Shown here in pieces: positions 48,239 through 60,476 of a stretch of 64,000 bases of DNA; position 1 is the first letter of the stretch, and each line of letters starts with the position of its first letter. The notes beneath the pieces are model-generated. The model saw nothing but the letters and a program-made list of their open reading frames with translations. It ran no database searches and was not told the DNA's origin. Location: NCBI GenBank assembly GCA_032207245.1, contig CM063504.1, forward strand, positions 87,167,075 to 87,231,074. The letters run 5' to 3'. The translations under genes and the position numbers were made by a program. The stretch is from Pardosa pseudoannulata (taxonomy: Eukaryota; Arthropoda; Arachnida; Araneae; Lycosidae).

Positions 48239-48396
48239 GGCCAAATGGTTAGGGTGCTGGCCTTCGGAACCGGAGTTTGTGGGTTTGAATACCACTATGG
48301 CATGGATGTTCGTAGCCGTTCGGAATCAGCTCTAAGCAGTAGGCCCCTGTCTCATTAGCCCTCGTGTTGCAAAAAATAGACCGTATCGCTCCAAAA
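48239..48396 (+). mobile_element. SINE copy in intron 3
   Basis: Exact 13-bp duplication CCAAAGGAACTTG at 48,226-48,238 and 48,397-48,409. Head GGCCAAATGGTTAGGGTGC, B-box-like GGTTTGAATACC (diverged), then the standard body and tail. Confidence 0.93.
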
Positions 48397-49254
48397 CCAA
48401 AGGAACTTGACCCCTCCCCTTTGTCTCCATTCATTTTTTAACTCAATTAGAAGGATGGTTATTAAGGCCCCCTTCAGATTGGATTTCTTGGAAAATGTGA
48501 GGTTTTGACTAATTCTCATTCTCATTAAGTGGTCCAGTGATGATGCCAGACTATCTGGAACTAGTTGGGTCCCATCTCTGGAAAATTTTGACAGGCAGCA
48601 TATTAAAGGGACGTTAAAAACATGAAGTCTAAAAACACACCATGTTGAATCAGCCTTTTTATGCTGTTTTTCATTAATTACCACTGTCCTGGAAGCTAAA
48701 AAAGGGGGCAACCTTTTGTCACTCTGTAAATAGATACACTGAGTGAATGGAGGGCACTAGCATTGTTCAGCAGTAAATCCCCTTTGCCTAGTTTTTTGGG
48801 GGCTATGGTCTGTGGTACCAATCTTCATTTGCAAGACCAAATACAAATCATATGTTTTGGTCATATGGTCAGCCTCTTGCAGAACCCCCAGTTTTAAGTT
48901 CTGAAGCATGATTGGTCCTCAGTTTATCTACCCACTAGCCAAAAGAACAAAAGCCTGAGTTGACCTTGCCCAACCCAAAGTTCTCATGATAATAAAAATG
49001 TTAATTAAAGTATTCACAGATAATAAACTGATTCTACCATAACGTCAGTGCTTTAGAAGTTCATAAAAAAAATTTTATATCTTAGTGATGTGTTTAATAA
49101 TCAATTTTTAGTAAGTTATATTTTTATTTCTATATGTTGGTGTTAGTAGAAAAGTTTACATTTTCAACACTAAGTAACATTTTTATATTATTAATTTATT
49201 TTGAAATAATTTTATTATGTTTTATTTCTGAGCTATCCAATATTATAATTTTAG

Positions 49255-49370
49255 AAAAAGATATAAAATTTGAAGTTAATGAATTCAACAGGAATATGAT
49301 TTTATGTGGAAAAGGGCTTTCTCCTAGTATATGTAAAATTGATCCTGGAATTAGATTATCATCTGTCCGA
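49255..49370 (+). CDS. TROAP: TROAP-like protein, coding exon 4
   Basis: A 116-nt exon (TTTTAG acceptor, CGA|GTAAGT donor) encoding residues 247-285. Its first two bases complete Gln247 with the C of exon 3. It reads KDIKFEVNEFNRNMILCGKG, then LSPSICKIDPG. The pattern I-x-F-x(8)-I-L-x-G-x-G is what I recall from tastin (TIEFVADPAALATILSGEG), the most conserved block of the family. Conservation through coding and splice phase makes this a real exon, not a chance frame. Confidence 0.85.
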
Positions 49371-49561
49371 GTAAGTAAATGCTGAATAATCAGTACTTAA
49401 ATTGTGTTATTTAATTCACCTCTGCGTATTTACATATATGTTTATATGTATTGCGATCTCTTTTTTCAGTTGAATTGTTTGATTATTATTATTTAAAATT
49501 TATAGAAATTTGTGTATTCCTAAGTTAAAGTTGCAGATTATAATTTTATATTGCTTTAGCT

Positions 49562-50720
49562 CAGGGATGCACAAACTATGGCCCGCGGGCCAATTTTGGC
49601 CCATGGAGCCTTTTGAATTGGCCCGGCGCTAGTTATAAAAAAAATTAAAATAAAATAAAAATTTTCGATTTTTTTTTTTTACCGAAATTTGTAGTAAAAA
49701 ATTCTTTGTATCCGAGAAAAATAAATTGTAGACATTACAAGCCATTTGAATGATTTAAATGCAAGACTATAGGGAAAAGATCAATTTATTTTTCAGCTTG
49801 TCAGTAATATAAATGCATTTACACGAAAGTTGAGCTTATTTCATGATCACCCGAAAAGCAAAAATTTTTCACACTTTCCCAACTGAAAAGAAATGCATGA
49901 AACATTTTCACAAATGAAAATGCAATATGAAGACCAGATACAAATTTTACTCAGTGCATTTGATAAACGATTTTGTGATTTTAAAAAATGTCAAACAAAA
50001 ATTGATTTGCTTTGCCATTTTCTGACGATGTAAGTACAGTACCTGAAAGTATGCAGTTGACTCTAATTGGTTTACAAAGCTCAGGCTTCTATGAGAATCA
50101 ATTCCAAGAAAAAACAATACTGGAGTTTTATAAATACTTACCTCAGGAATTTTCCAGATTAAAAACAATGCAGCTGAATGTTCTACATTTTTTTGCAAGC
50201 ACTTATATTTGTGAGCAAACTTTTTCACTGATGAATCTTAACAAGTCAAAAACTAGAAACAGGATTACTGATGAAAATCTTTCATCCATTCTACGGATTG
50301 CTACAACTAGTGTTGATCCTAATATAAAATCAATAATTTCGAAAATTCAATTCCACCCATCTCATTAATGTGAGTAGTCATTTTCATGCCAAATTTTCTC
50401 GACACTGAACTTACATTTTGTACTTTTACATTTCTAGTAAGAAAAAAATTTTTAGCCTTGTGTTTAGCTATTTGTATGTATCATTAATGTGATTCTTTTG
50501 CTTTTTTTATTAGTTTTATTTATAGCAATTTTTTATTTCATAATTTGTGCATGAGTACAGTAATGATTAATACATGTAATTCATACCTATCTAATACCTT
50601 TAAATAAAAATTGAAATACACCCTATATTTTTAAGACTACAACGTTGTGCTGCTTTGGCCCCCTAACATAATACTTTCTAATTTTTTGGCCCTTCGTCAC
50701 AAAAAGTTTGTGCATCACTG
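49562..50720 (+). mobile_element. hAT transposon, internally deleted (1,159 bp)
   Basis: Inverted tips CAGGGATGCACAAACT / CAGTGATGCACAAACT with an exact 8-bp duplication CTTTAGCT at 49,554-49,561 and 50,721-50,728. GGCCCGCGGGCC near the left tip is typical of animal hATs. Inside is only the C-terminal end of a transposase. Confidence 0.95.
50012..50368 (+). pseudogene. hAT transposase C-terminal dimerisation region
   Basis: The frame contains LPQEFSRLKTMQLNVLHFFA, then STYICEQTFSLMNLNKSKTR and ITDENLSSILRIATT. This is the hAT C-terminal dimerisation domain, with the E-x-x-FS-x-M-N-x-x-K-x-K-x-R-N-R-(I/L) signature (ZBED5/GTF2IRD2-related lineage as I recall it). The BED finger and most of the RNase H-like catalytic core are missing. 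The start codon is probably incidental. Confidence 0.82.
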
Positions 50721-51360
50721 CTTTAGCTGTAATAGTAGCTTATTGCCTTAAACTGTTGCAAAACAAAGTAACTATTTTCTTTTTATCTCTTATTTGTTAC
50801 ATAAAAAGTTTTAAAAGAGTAATCAGTCCTTTATTACATTTGTGCGTTGAGCTTTTTTTCCTGTAACTGCTGTAATATACATTAAAATTAGTTTTTTATA
50901 CATATACAAATGATCAGCTGATCCTGAAAGAGTTGTAAAATTGCAATATAAATTCTTTAATAAGCAGTAAAACTATCCTTTGGTCTGAAAATAAATCTGG
51001 AACACAATTGTCTTCTACATGGCATTTAAATATAACTACCTTATTTTATGCTTGCATTGTATGTATTTAATTTAAAAGAACTGGAGATTATTCACAAAAG
51101 ATTTTATTATGAATCACAAAAAAATAAGCTAACTAAAGATAATTAAAGAAATGTATTTAATATTATAAAATTTAACATTAAATTAGTATTATAACTTCTA
51201 CTCTGGGTGTCATTTACTGTTACATTAGTCAAATGAATCTTCAGATTAATTTTCAAATACAACCAAATGTATCTTTGTATTTTAGTTAATAAATACTACT
51301 CAACAAGTGTGAAGGCTTTATTTTTTACTTGCGGAATACAGAATGAAGAACACTGCATTA

Positions 51361-51745
51361 AATTCCTTTTCCTGGTAGATTTTAAAGAACATGTCATAAA
51401 CGTTTAGTTGATGCATGAACTTCACAGCACTATCTGTGTCTGTATTGTACATATGTTCTGCTTAGAACTACCTCTAGCTGTTGTCAACTCCCCAACTTTT
51501 AAATTCTTTTGCCTGCAAGTGCTGAATCCTTATACATTTATGTGCTTCATAAATTCCTTTTCCTGGTAGATTTTAAAGAATGTGTCATAAACGTTCAGTT
51601 GATGCATGAACTTCACAGCACTATCTATGTCTGTATTGTACATATGTTCTGCTTAGAACTACTTCTAGCTGTTGTCAACTCCCCAACTTTTAAATTCTTT
51701 TGTCTGCAAGTGCTGAATTCTTATACATTTATGTGCTGTACTTAT
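51361..51745. repeat. Recent 191-bp tandem duplication
   Basis: AATTCCTTTTCCTGGTAGAT at 51,361 recurs at 51,552, and the two units match nearly base for base through CAAGTGCTGAAT and TTATACATTTATGTGCT. Only a handful of substitutions separate them. It lies in intron 4 of the TROAP-like gene. A 115-codon frame across it is a by-product. Confidence 0.93.
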
Positions 51746-52043
51746 AAACCAAGAGGTGTATTTTTGAAAACTATTTTATTACTGCACACAATATCAATGC
51801 TGCAAAATACATTAAAAACTTTGAATATTTATTTTACTAAAATTTTTGGCTTCTGAGTGTCAATTTCTACAGCTATAAATGACTTCTCGAAATAAGTCTT
51901 GATATTACATTTTTTGTTTGTTTGTATAGAGAAAATTGAATTATTGAAGTGGAATTTGCATGCTGTGATCAAATAAATGTCTATTTATTGAATAAATAGT
52001 TCAAGTTTAGATTCCTTATTTTTATTTATTTATTTATATATAG

Positions 52044-52134
52044 GCTCAGAGACCATCAGTATATCAAAAATTTGAAGTACATCCTAATCCTTTTCAAGAT
52101 GCACTTCAAGCAATTGCTGATCTTTCTGCTAAAA
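52044..52134 (+). CDS. TROAP: TROAP-like protein, coding exon 5
   Basis: A 91-nt exon (TATATAG acceptor, AAAA|GTAAAC donor) encoding residues 286-315 plus one base. It reads AQRPSVYQKFEVHPNPFQDA and ends LQAIADLSAK. RPSVYQ...HPNPF follows the exon 4 block just as RASAYLAPRTP follows it in my recollection of tastin. The last A joins GA of the next exon to make Arg316. The donor is weaker than the others. Confidence 0.83.
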
Positions 52135-54252
52135 GTAAACCTATTTACTTAATTATTTTTAATCAAAATTTGACCAGATTTTCTTGTATTTCTATATTAT
52201 TTACTCATAAATGTTTGAATTTTATATACCATGGAACCTACTTAAGATGATCTGTTTCAGTTATCCAAATTTTAGTCATATATCTACAATAATAAATTTC
52301 CCTGCTTAACACACCATTGTTCCCAAAATTGAACATGTAGTTTAAAATTAAAGTTTCATGAAAATGTGCTTGTAAAATTTTATAATTACAAATAAATGAA
52401 TACTTGGTTTTTTGACATAAGAATTTTGTTCAAAAAAATTTTTTTTTAATTTAATGAATTTAAAAAAAAATATTTTTAAAAAAATGTAGCACTTTTGACA
52501 CAAAACTACTTAAAAATTCTGGAAGTATAGAAAAACGATTTAGATTTTTTTTAAATATACATTGTCTAGTAAAGTTTAATTTTAATGATAAAAAATTACA
52601 TAATAAGAATTAGAGAATAAATTACCCTAGTATAGTAAAATTAGCATGTTCCTGAAAGGAAACATTGGTGTGTTTCATAGTAAAAATTTATAGGTGTATT
52701 AAATTAGATAGACATTCTAGAAAAATGTTTAGAACATCTAATAGCTCATTATGGGGTTTACTGCAATATGGTTAAAGTATACAAGTGTCATGAGCCCAAG
52801 GTGCCTTAGTGATCTGGGTCTTCAATTCTTGGTAGTCTCAAGCTTACCTCTGTAGAGTTTGCTCCTTACCAAGTTGGACAAAATTAAAATCAAACCAGGA
52901 CGGATCTCTTATAGGTCAGCAGCAGCTATGTAGCTACTTTGGATTGTTGTTGGGATAACTGATCTTTAGTAGCAAGTTGCTGCTGTATGTCTTCAGATGG
53001 TTCAGCATAAAACCAACTCACTTATGCCTCCTTTTTTACTCAACTCCCCCTCCTTGAAGGGGGAGTGGGAAATGTTTACTGCAAACATCTTGTTTCTTTT
53101 GATGTATACTTTTTTAAAAATTTTATTCTTGCTATCATGGGGTGTAATATTTAGTTACAGCTTGTCTGGGAAAAACCATACACATTTATGCACACACAAA
53201 CATTTATATATTATAGTTTTATAAAACCACCTGTGAACTTCATCAGCTCATTATGAAAAAGGTTTCTTCTTCAATACTTTCAAATCTAATTTCCTAATTA
53301 TGCTGTAGCTCCATGTTTTGAAAGAATTTAATTACTTTGCAATTTTTATGTAACTTATTAAAACACAGAATATTCATAAATATCCATTTCTGTGTATTCA
53401 AAGTTGAAGAGTTAATTTCAATCAATCGACTTTTTACTTATATATACTAAAATAGGTTTTGTACACTCCTTATTTTGGATGCTTCTTTAAAAAGTATCCT
53501 TATTTTTTAACAAAAAAATTTTTAACAGCAATCTAATTTGAAATGAATTGCTAAAATTGAAAGCTGAGTAAGTAGCTTTGTAAGAAATTATATTGTATGA
53601 CCCATCACTAAATGAATGTCAACAAGACATTTTGATTGTTTTAATTTGTTATATTTATTTATTTATTTTAAGGACATTCTACCACAAAAGATCAAGTCAT
53701 TAACTCTTTCTAACCCTCAAGTTTCAATGTGTAGTGTATCTCTCAATTATAACCTCTATTTAACTTTGCAAAGCGTTTTAGAAAAGGAGTTTGCATTGTG
53801 CAGGTGTTGATATTTCAGAAATTCAATGCACATTTATTGGTAGTTGTGGTTTCCATATTTCAAGTAGTATCTTTAGAAAATAGGCATTATGTATTAAGGA
53901 GGTTTTTTTTTTTTTAATTAAACAACTTTTGAAAAATTATCTATTTTAGGAGATTAATCAAAATTATGAATCTAGATATAGGTTTCTGTCAACCATAATC
54001 TTCTTTCTCAGAGGGTTCCATAAGTTCTTTAAAACCTCTTCAATTTTCACTTTTATAAACCTGTATGAACCTTGTCATAAAGAAAGCTGTTTGAAGTTAT
54101 TCTCTTTGCTATAATCACAGTTTTTATTTTATGAGCAAGATATTATCTCTTACAAGCTATCAAAATGTCTGTGTAATTATTGTAAAGGTATAAGAAAAAG
54201 ATTTCATATAAAACCACTGTAGTGAATACAAATCTATATATGTAAAATCCAT

Positions 54253-54338
<86 letters not shown>

Positions 54339-55311
54339 CATTATGTATTCTGAATTGATTGAACCAATCTTAATAAAAATTTTGCATGATGATACAGGTC
54401 AACCATGAGAAAGTTTTAGGCAAGTCAAAATGATCCAAGGTAAAAGTCATAATGGAGAGAGAAAGTTTTTTATCTCCATCCAGCTTAATGACCAAATATA
54501 TTGTTTACATTTTTATTTTATTGATGTGTTAGATTCATTAAAATCACATGATTCTTAATTTACGTGATAGCATATAAAATGGGCTTCAAAATGATTTGAT
54601 GATTTTATTCCAGTAATAGTTCAGGTATTTTATTTTATTTATTTTGTATATTTCTTTTTAATTTCATTTTGCCATTTTTTCGCATTGAAATTATTCTGTT
54701 GCTATTAGTACCCACTATTGTGCAAACTTGAAAGTGTATTTAACATTTTATTTATGTCACATAACTAATATATATCTTTTGATAAATACCTCAGTTCTCT
54801 TTAAAATAATCTTGCCTTAAGTGTAGTTTTATGTTAATGGATGCAAAGATTAATTGCCAAATGGAGCTCTTTTATTTCTTTAGTTAATGATATACATTAA
54901 TAAAATGAGTTAGGTATAATTTGTTTTGTTTTTTACGAAAAAAAATACTTTTAATGGCAATAATTTTTTACATGTTTAAATTAATATATTCTAACACCAA
55001 GAAATTATTTTTATATCAAGGTTATTGAGTATAAAGAGGTAAGATATTAATTTTGCTTCTTGTAAAAAATATTTCCCTGTAATAAAAGTAATTTTTAATA
55101 TATGGAAATAGTTTGATGAGTTAAGTGGTGTCAATCATGATGTAGAAATGTATTAAAAGCATTTGTAAGCATCTTTAAACCCCTTTTAGTTCTTACTTTT
55201 TAAGAATGTGTTTAAATCATGTATAAATTGAAGTGGTATTGTTCCTTACATGTTTAATGTAAGTTATTTTTATGAAACTGATTGTGGTTTTCAAATTTAC
55301 CTCTTTTTTAG
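52135..55311 (+). other. Intron 5 of the TROAP-like gene
   Basis: AT-rich. It includes a long (TA)n(TG)n microsatellite at about 54,262-54,337. The stretch 53,585-53,880 shows weak collinear similarity to 58,045-58,320 (GGACATTCTAC, ATTAACTCTTTCTA), an old dispersed or segmental repeat. Confidence 0.7.
54262..54337. repeat. (TA)n(TG)n compound microsatellite
   Basis: About 44 bases of alternating TA followed by about 32 bases of alternating TG, uninterrupted. Confidence 0.95.
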
Positions 55312-55382
55312 GAGCTAGCAAAGGTATGTCCATACAGAGAGATAAAAGAAAACTATCCCGTACAGCACAATCAGTTTTTGAG
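55312..55382 (+). CDS. TROAP: TROAP-like protein, coding exon 6
   Basis: A 71-nt exon (TTTTTTAG acceptor, GAG|GTATAT donor). The first two bases complete Arg316, then residues 317-339: ASKGMSIQRDKRKLSRTAQS followed by VFE. It is basic and Ser/Thr-rich. Its KRKLS sequence is a possible site for a basophilic mitotic kinase, but that is only suggestive. Phase 0 exit matches exon 7. Confidence 0.75.
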
Positions 55383-55475
55383 GTATATTATATATTTTAT
55401 TTGTTGTAGATGTAAAGAATTAAATATCAATTATTCAAGTTGATAAAGAAAAGAAAGTTAATTAACTCTGCTGTT

Positions 55476-55489
55476 TTTTTTTTTTTTTT

Positions 55490-55535
<46 letters not shown>
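55476..55535. repeat. Poly-T tract of about 55 bases
   Basis: An almost pure T run with one G, in intron 6. It may be the tail of a minus-strand retroposon, but no body was recognised. Confidence 0.9.
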
Positions 55536-55538
<3 letters not shown>

Positions 55539-56278
55539 CATTAAATTTAGTTTTAATCTATTTTGGTCCACCAGAAGAGAAAAAAGAAATGTTCTCCTTG
55601 ATTGCTCACTTGAACTCAGATTATTAAATTATATTAGAATAGTAGTTCAATTATTATGGTTTCATTGTTTCTCTGAAATAAAACTGATTTACACCTTGTA
55701 ATATTAATAGTAAAATAATTATTTATAAAAGAAAAATATATTCACTTCCTTTAGATGTCCAGATTGACTAAATATTTCAGAGTATAATATTCTTTTTATA
55801 TTACTATTTTATTGAATGTGTTAAGGCAAGAAAGTTTGTTTCAATTCAGTAATATTTGTAATATTTTCATTACATTTTTATGTAATAAAATACATGTAAT
55901 TACAGTTAAGAATTTTTTAATTTTTCCGACAAGAATAGTGTGTATATTGATTAATTGTAATTTATAGCATGTGATAATAAGGTATAACAGATTTTTAAAA
56001 ATAGGAAAGAAATTTATCAGCAATTGAATCTATATCATGAAACTAGTGATAAATAGCTGGGAAACATTTAACTTTTCATTGAAATGAAGTCCAGGATTTT
56101 ATTGAAAAATGATAAATTTGTGTAAATAGAAATAAAGATTTCAAAAAAATTTTAAACCAGACTTTTTTTTATCAAAAATTTAATAAAATCCAAACTTTCA
56201 AACTTGGATATGCAAGCATATATTTTCCCTGACTATAGTTAGTCCAGATTATAGCTGAACAGGTATAGTTTTGTCTTT

Positions 56279-56399
56279 CAGTGATGGTCTCTAGGTTCAA
56301 ATCTTACTGATGGCATGGATGTTTAAAAATGTTCAGAATCGACTCTAAGAAGTAGGCCCTAGTCTCATTTTCAAAAAGTAGACCACAGCATTCCTAACT
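56279..56399 (+). mobile_element. Diverged SINE copy in intron 6
   Basis: GGTTCAAATCTTACTGATGG, then ATGGCATGGATGTT, AATCGACTCTAAGAAGTAGG, CTAGTCTCATT and AGTAGACCACAGCATTCC follow the family body in order. It ends about 120 bp before exon 7. No target duplication can be read. Confidence 0.78.
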
Positions 56400-56518
56400 G
56401 ACTTTGATGTAGTTAATTTTGTATTTCAGTAATCTTTTCCTTATTTCTTCATTTTTGTTTTAATCTGTGTTGATTTTGTAATGAATAAGTGTATATAGAG
56501 TTATATGTTTTCTTATAG

Positions 56519-56660
56519 GGGAGAGAATCATTTTATACTCCATGTACAAATCCTAAAGAAGAAGTCATGAGGAGCTTAGAAGCTTTAAAAGCAAGGCGAC
56601 TGCAAAAGAGTGCTTTAAAAAACTCAAAAAAGAAAGTAACCTTTAATTTACATATAGAAG
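56519..56660 (+). CDS. TROAP: TROAP-like protein, coding exon 7 with PP1-docking motif
   Basis: A 142-nt exon (CTTATAG acceptor, GAAG|GTACTT donor) encoding residues 340-386. It reads GRESFYTPCTNPKEEVMRSL, then EALKARRLQKSALKNSKKKV and TFNLHIE. FYT...CTNP followed by a Leu/Trp-rich helix is what I recall at the C-terminus of tastin (FYTSR...VCTNPVATLLEWQDAL), supporting the assignment. S-A-L-K (370-373) and K-K-V-T-F (377-381) resemble a paired SILK/RVxF docking site for protein phosphatase 1. Charged helix EALKARRLQK may form a short coiled coil. One base is carried to exon 8. Confidence 0.87.
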
Positions 56661-57397
56661 GTACTTAAACAAAATAATTTGCTAGTTAGATTTATCTAAA
56701 CCAAGTAAAAAGTTTTTCTTTGTAACGCTGTTTTGTAAAAGGACTTTACTTTTTTACAAATGCATAAATATGTTTCTGTTAGAGAGAAAAAAAATAATTA
56801 CTGCACCTAATACTGGTAAAGCACAAAATATTAGTACACAACATTGTCAAGCTGGAATAGATTTTTTTACAAAATATATAATTTATTAATAATTACCCTA
56901 ATAAGTGACTGGATTATTTTTCCCAATTTTAATTCCCCTTTGTGTTGGAGAAAAAAAACCGAGTTAATAATTTCTATTTCTCAGGTACAAAATCATTAAC
57001 TTGCAATTCTATTCACATTTTACCGTGTCTCTCATGATGGGGACTAAAATTGGCCTTTAAATCTATGTGGCCACTTATTTTTAACCAGGTAGCATTTTTT
57101 TTACTATCCTAGCAGCTGAGCTAAAATAATTTCCCATGAGAGTGATGCAAATTTTCTCTTGGGTAACATAGCATAGCGTCATTTTTACAGCATATTTTGT
57201 GGTGTAAAGATGTGCAGACTTCTAAAGCATATATAATAAATGAAGTTTTAACAGACTTCCAGTTATGACTGACTGTTTGCATTTTATGAAGGCTTGAAAG
57301 TGAATAAACTGCTGAGTCCAGTCCTAGCATACCAAAAAAGGGCTGGTTTTATCTTTCTAAATTACATCCAAATTTTAGACACTCCATACATAGTATG

Positions 57398-57450
57398 GTC
57401 AAATTATTAGACACTACTCAGGTCTAAATAGAGTCCTTAATAATTTGACC
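57398..57450. mobile_element. Tiny Tc1-type inverted repeat remnant
   Basis: GGTCAAATTATTAGACACTACTC pairs with GAGTCCTTAATAATTTGACC a few bases later, with 13 exact outer pairs. The outer sequence resembles Tc1-family tips, so this is probably a near-solo MITE or a deleted Tc1 element. Confidence 0.5.
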
Positions 57451-60400
57451 ACCTATTGTGTGCATTTATATATTAGGTTGGGATTGAATACCATATCTTT
57501 AAATTTTTATTGACAAATTAAATTCTTAAAACAGTGTCTATTTCTCTTCCAACATTCATCAGGATCATTAAATCAAGTAATTCTTTGTGGTGGCTCTTCA
57601 ATTATGATGTATACAATACAAGGTATTTACTACCTAAATTCATTCTCAAATCGTCAATGTCATGGAAATATTTTTGCTGATGTCAACAACTTTGAAACTG
57701 CATCAAATCCTTCAAAAAATTTTCTTCTTCAAATACTTTTTATAAACTGCTTTCCATTCCTCTAGTCTTTTAAATTATAGAAAAACATGTCCTATCTTTG
57801 TAAAACCTCACACACATATTCAGGAAAGGTGTCTCTGAAGAAATTTGAAAAGAAAATGCAAACTTCTTTCTGCATCTCTTTTTTAAGCAACTATAGGGTT
57901 CATGTGCATTTTTAAACTTCTTTATTTTATATGATGCTTGAAGCAGGGAGAAGTAACCAGCAAATGCTGTTAACAAATTAATAACTTTTTACTGCTAGTC
58001 TTATATGAAACAAATTGATAAAAGCTAAAAAAGTAGGATCACTAAGAGATTTCTATTGTATGACCTAATAAAATGAAATTGCAGCAAGATGTTTGAATTC
58101 TGCTTTTTTAGGACATTCTACTATAGAAATATTTTGAGGGAATATTGTGTAAGTCAAACCATTAACTCTTTCTACTCTTCTTCATGTCCTTCAATGATTC
58201 ATCTGTCAATTGGAGCCCTTATGTAGGTTTACTAAAGGATTTGGAAAAATAGTTTAAGTACAAATGTATTTGCATTGATAGTTGGGATCTCCATAGTTTA
58301 AATAAGACTTGTAACTCTAGAATGGCCGGTATACCTAAAACTGTGAGCTGGTTCATGACCCCAATTAATATAAACCTGTGCTGTTATACAAAAAGTACTC
58401 TGAATTTACATGGAAATATTTATTCATTTTTATATAGTTAGAAAAAATATATATAGAGAGGTAACATTAATTGAAATATTTTGTTTCTTGCCAGTTAAGA
58501 TTTCTTGGGCATTTTATATGCAGTTTGAGCAACTGCTTTTTATATATTTTGTATACTTCTGGCATACCAGTATTTTATGATTTGAACAATTACCTACTGT
58601 TTTGTTTCCACATTTAGAAGCTTGTAAAGAACTTTTTTTTTTTATCTGCACAGATTCTTCATTAGCATCAGCTTTTATCTTTATAAAGGACTAGTATTTT
58701 TATTTGTGAATATTATATGCAGTACATAACTCTTCAACAAGTTGTTAAAGATATTCTCTCCCAAATTTTATTCCAGTAACTTCTTTGTATAAAATCTATG
58801 AATTAATCCAAGCAAGATCCAAAATATTGTAGAATACATGAACTAACCACCTCCTTGATCCTGCCCTTCCACAATATTTCTGAGCCATTTGGCAACAATG
58901 TCTGCACCAAATTTTGTTGAGTTATAAAAAACATTCCAGGAAACTTTTTTTGGCTGCTTATTGTCAATATCAAATGAAGCTCAATGGGTGAAAGAAGCTT
59001 AATAAAACATTTCTACTGTATTTTTCTTGTTAAAGTGTTACTATCATGCTTCAGAAACAATGTATTGCATAATGACATTGTTACTTTTTCTCACAAATAC
59101 AGGTAATTATTTCATATTCTATTTTATTCGCTCCAGTTAGCCAAGTGTTTTCCGTTTTTAACATTTGGAACAGATACAGTGTTGCAAAAAATTTGTATCT
59201 GTACTTATATTTCTTCCTTTATTTTTGGAAGATGCTATCAAATGAAAAATGATTTATTTGGAGAGAGTAAGGTTTTCAGGGCATTTCTTATCTTTGCCCA
59301 AATATGGAAAACCATTAAGCATGCATAATTGTAGAAAATTAATGTGAACCCGTTAAATTTCCAAATTGGCAGTGGTAGCATTGCACCACTAGCAGACTTT
59401 AGGTTGCATTTGATAGACCAAAATCACAAGCAGCAGAGAGTGTACTTCAAATAAGCTAACCATAGGCATTTTTTCTCATACGAAGTCATAATGGGGTGCC
59501 TCTTGTAGATGAAGAAAAGCAGTTATTTACCATTCAAATGAATGTATGTTATCAAAATGTTGCAAAGGGTAATTTATTTTGCAACACTGTCTACTGCCAC
59601 TACAATAAAATTCTCAGATGTTCTTCTATTATCAGTAAGACCCCTCCATCCTTGTAAGCTGACCATTTGACCTGGAGTTAATATTCTGCTCACATATTGG
59701 CAATGAATAGAAAACTATAAAAGCATCTCCCATTCCAGAAAAATGTTGAATTGTAAAATTTGTGCTTGTAAATATATAATGGGGTCAGAATCGCCCATCC
59801 CACAATTTTAGGTACATAAAAACTAATCATATACTAATCATATTTTCATAGATTGTTATTGGTATAAATTTAGGAAAAGTCAAATTGTTTTTAATTCCAT
59901 TAGTAACTTTTGGAGAAAATCAAAAATAAAATTGATTTGGGGTCAAAATGACTCCACAGTTCTAGTGTTAAAAAAGGGACACTGCTGATTGTGGTATTGT
60001 TTCAGTGTTAGACTAAATTATTTATTTAACTCCACCCACACATTGTTATTAGACTGTTTCAACTGTCCTCAGGTTCCCAGTCCAATAGCCCAAAGTTTGC
60101 ATGTTTTCCTTCCCCAGTTCTCTCTTTTTGTTAATTTAAGTAAACCAGTTTAAAATCAAATAGAATAGCAATGAAATGTTTCATATTATCCAGCAACAAG
60201 TAGTGTTTCTCCACATATTGTAAAAACATCAAGGAAATATACCTGCTAACATTGGATGTTTATATTGTGTTTACATTACGTTTTAAATCTGATCACCACT
60301 ATCAGAATTACACGTAGCTATTAGCAGTCATACCTCTACGAGGGAAGGAAATTATCTCCAATGCCTTAGCTATTCTGAGACTCAGTGGTCTTAGCCATAA

Positions 60401-60476
60401 GAGGCTATTATTGTAAACAAAATGGTTAAAAATTCAGAAAAGAGAAATTTTATGATAATTTCAAAAAAGGAAGATA

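Larger units (their letters stand above)
42925..49254 (+). other. Intron 3 of the TROAP-like gene
   Basis: A 6.3-kb intron with the second CAGGCTTGCAA element (and its nested MITE), the long-TIR transposon, and a SINE at 48.2 kb. A diverged dispersed repeat of about 110 bp occurs near 43,270-43,345 and 48,695-48,765, sharing TTTGTCACTCTGTAAATAGA followed by TACACTGAGT. Confidence 0.75.

Noticed and set aside
48249..48711. Minus-strand frames over the SINE at 48.2 kb
   Set aside because: They are antisense readings of the SINE and adjacent repeat DNA, without any protein signature.
51509..51856. A 115-codon frame
   Set aside because: It straddles the second unit of a non-coding tandem duplication in an intron, and no homology is seen.
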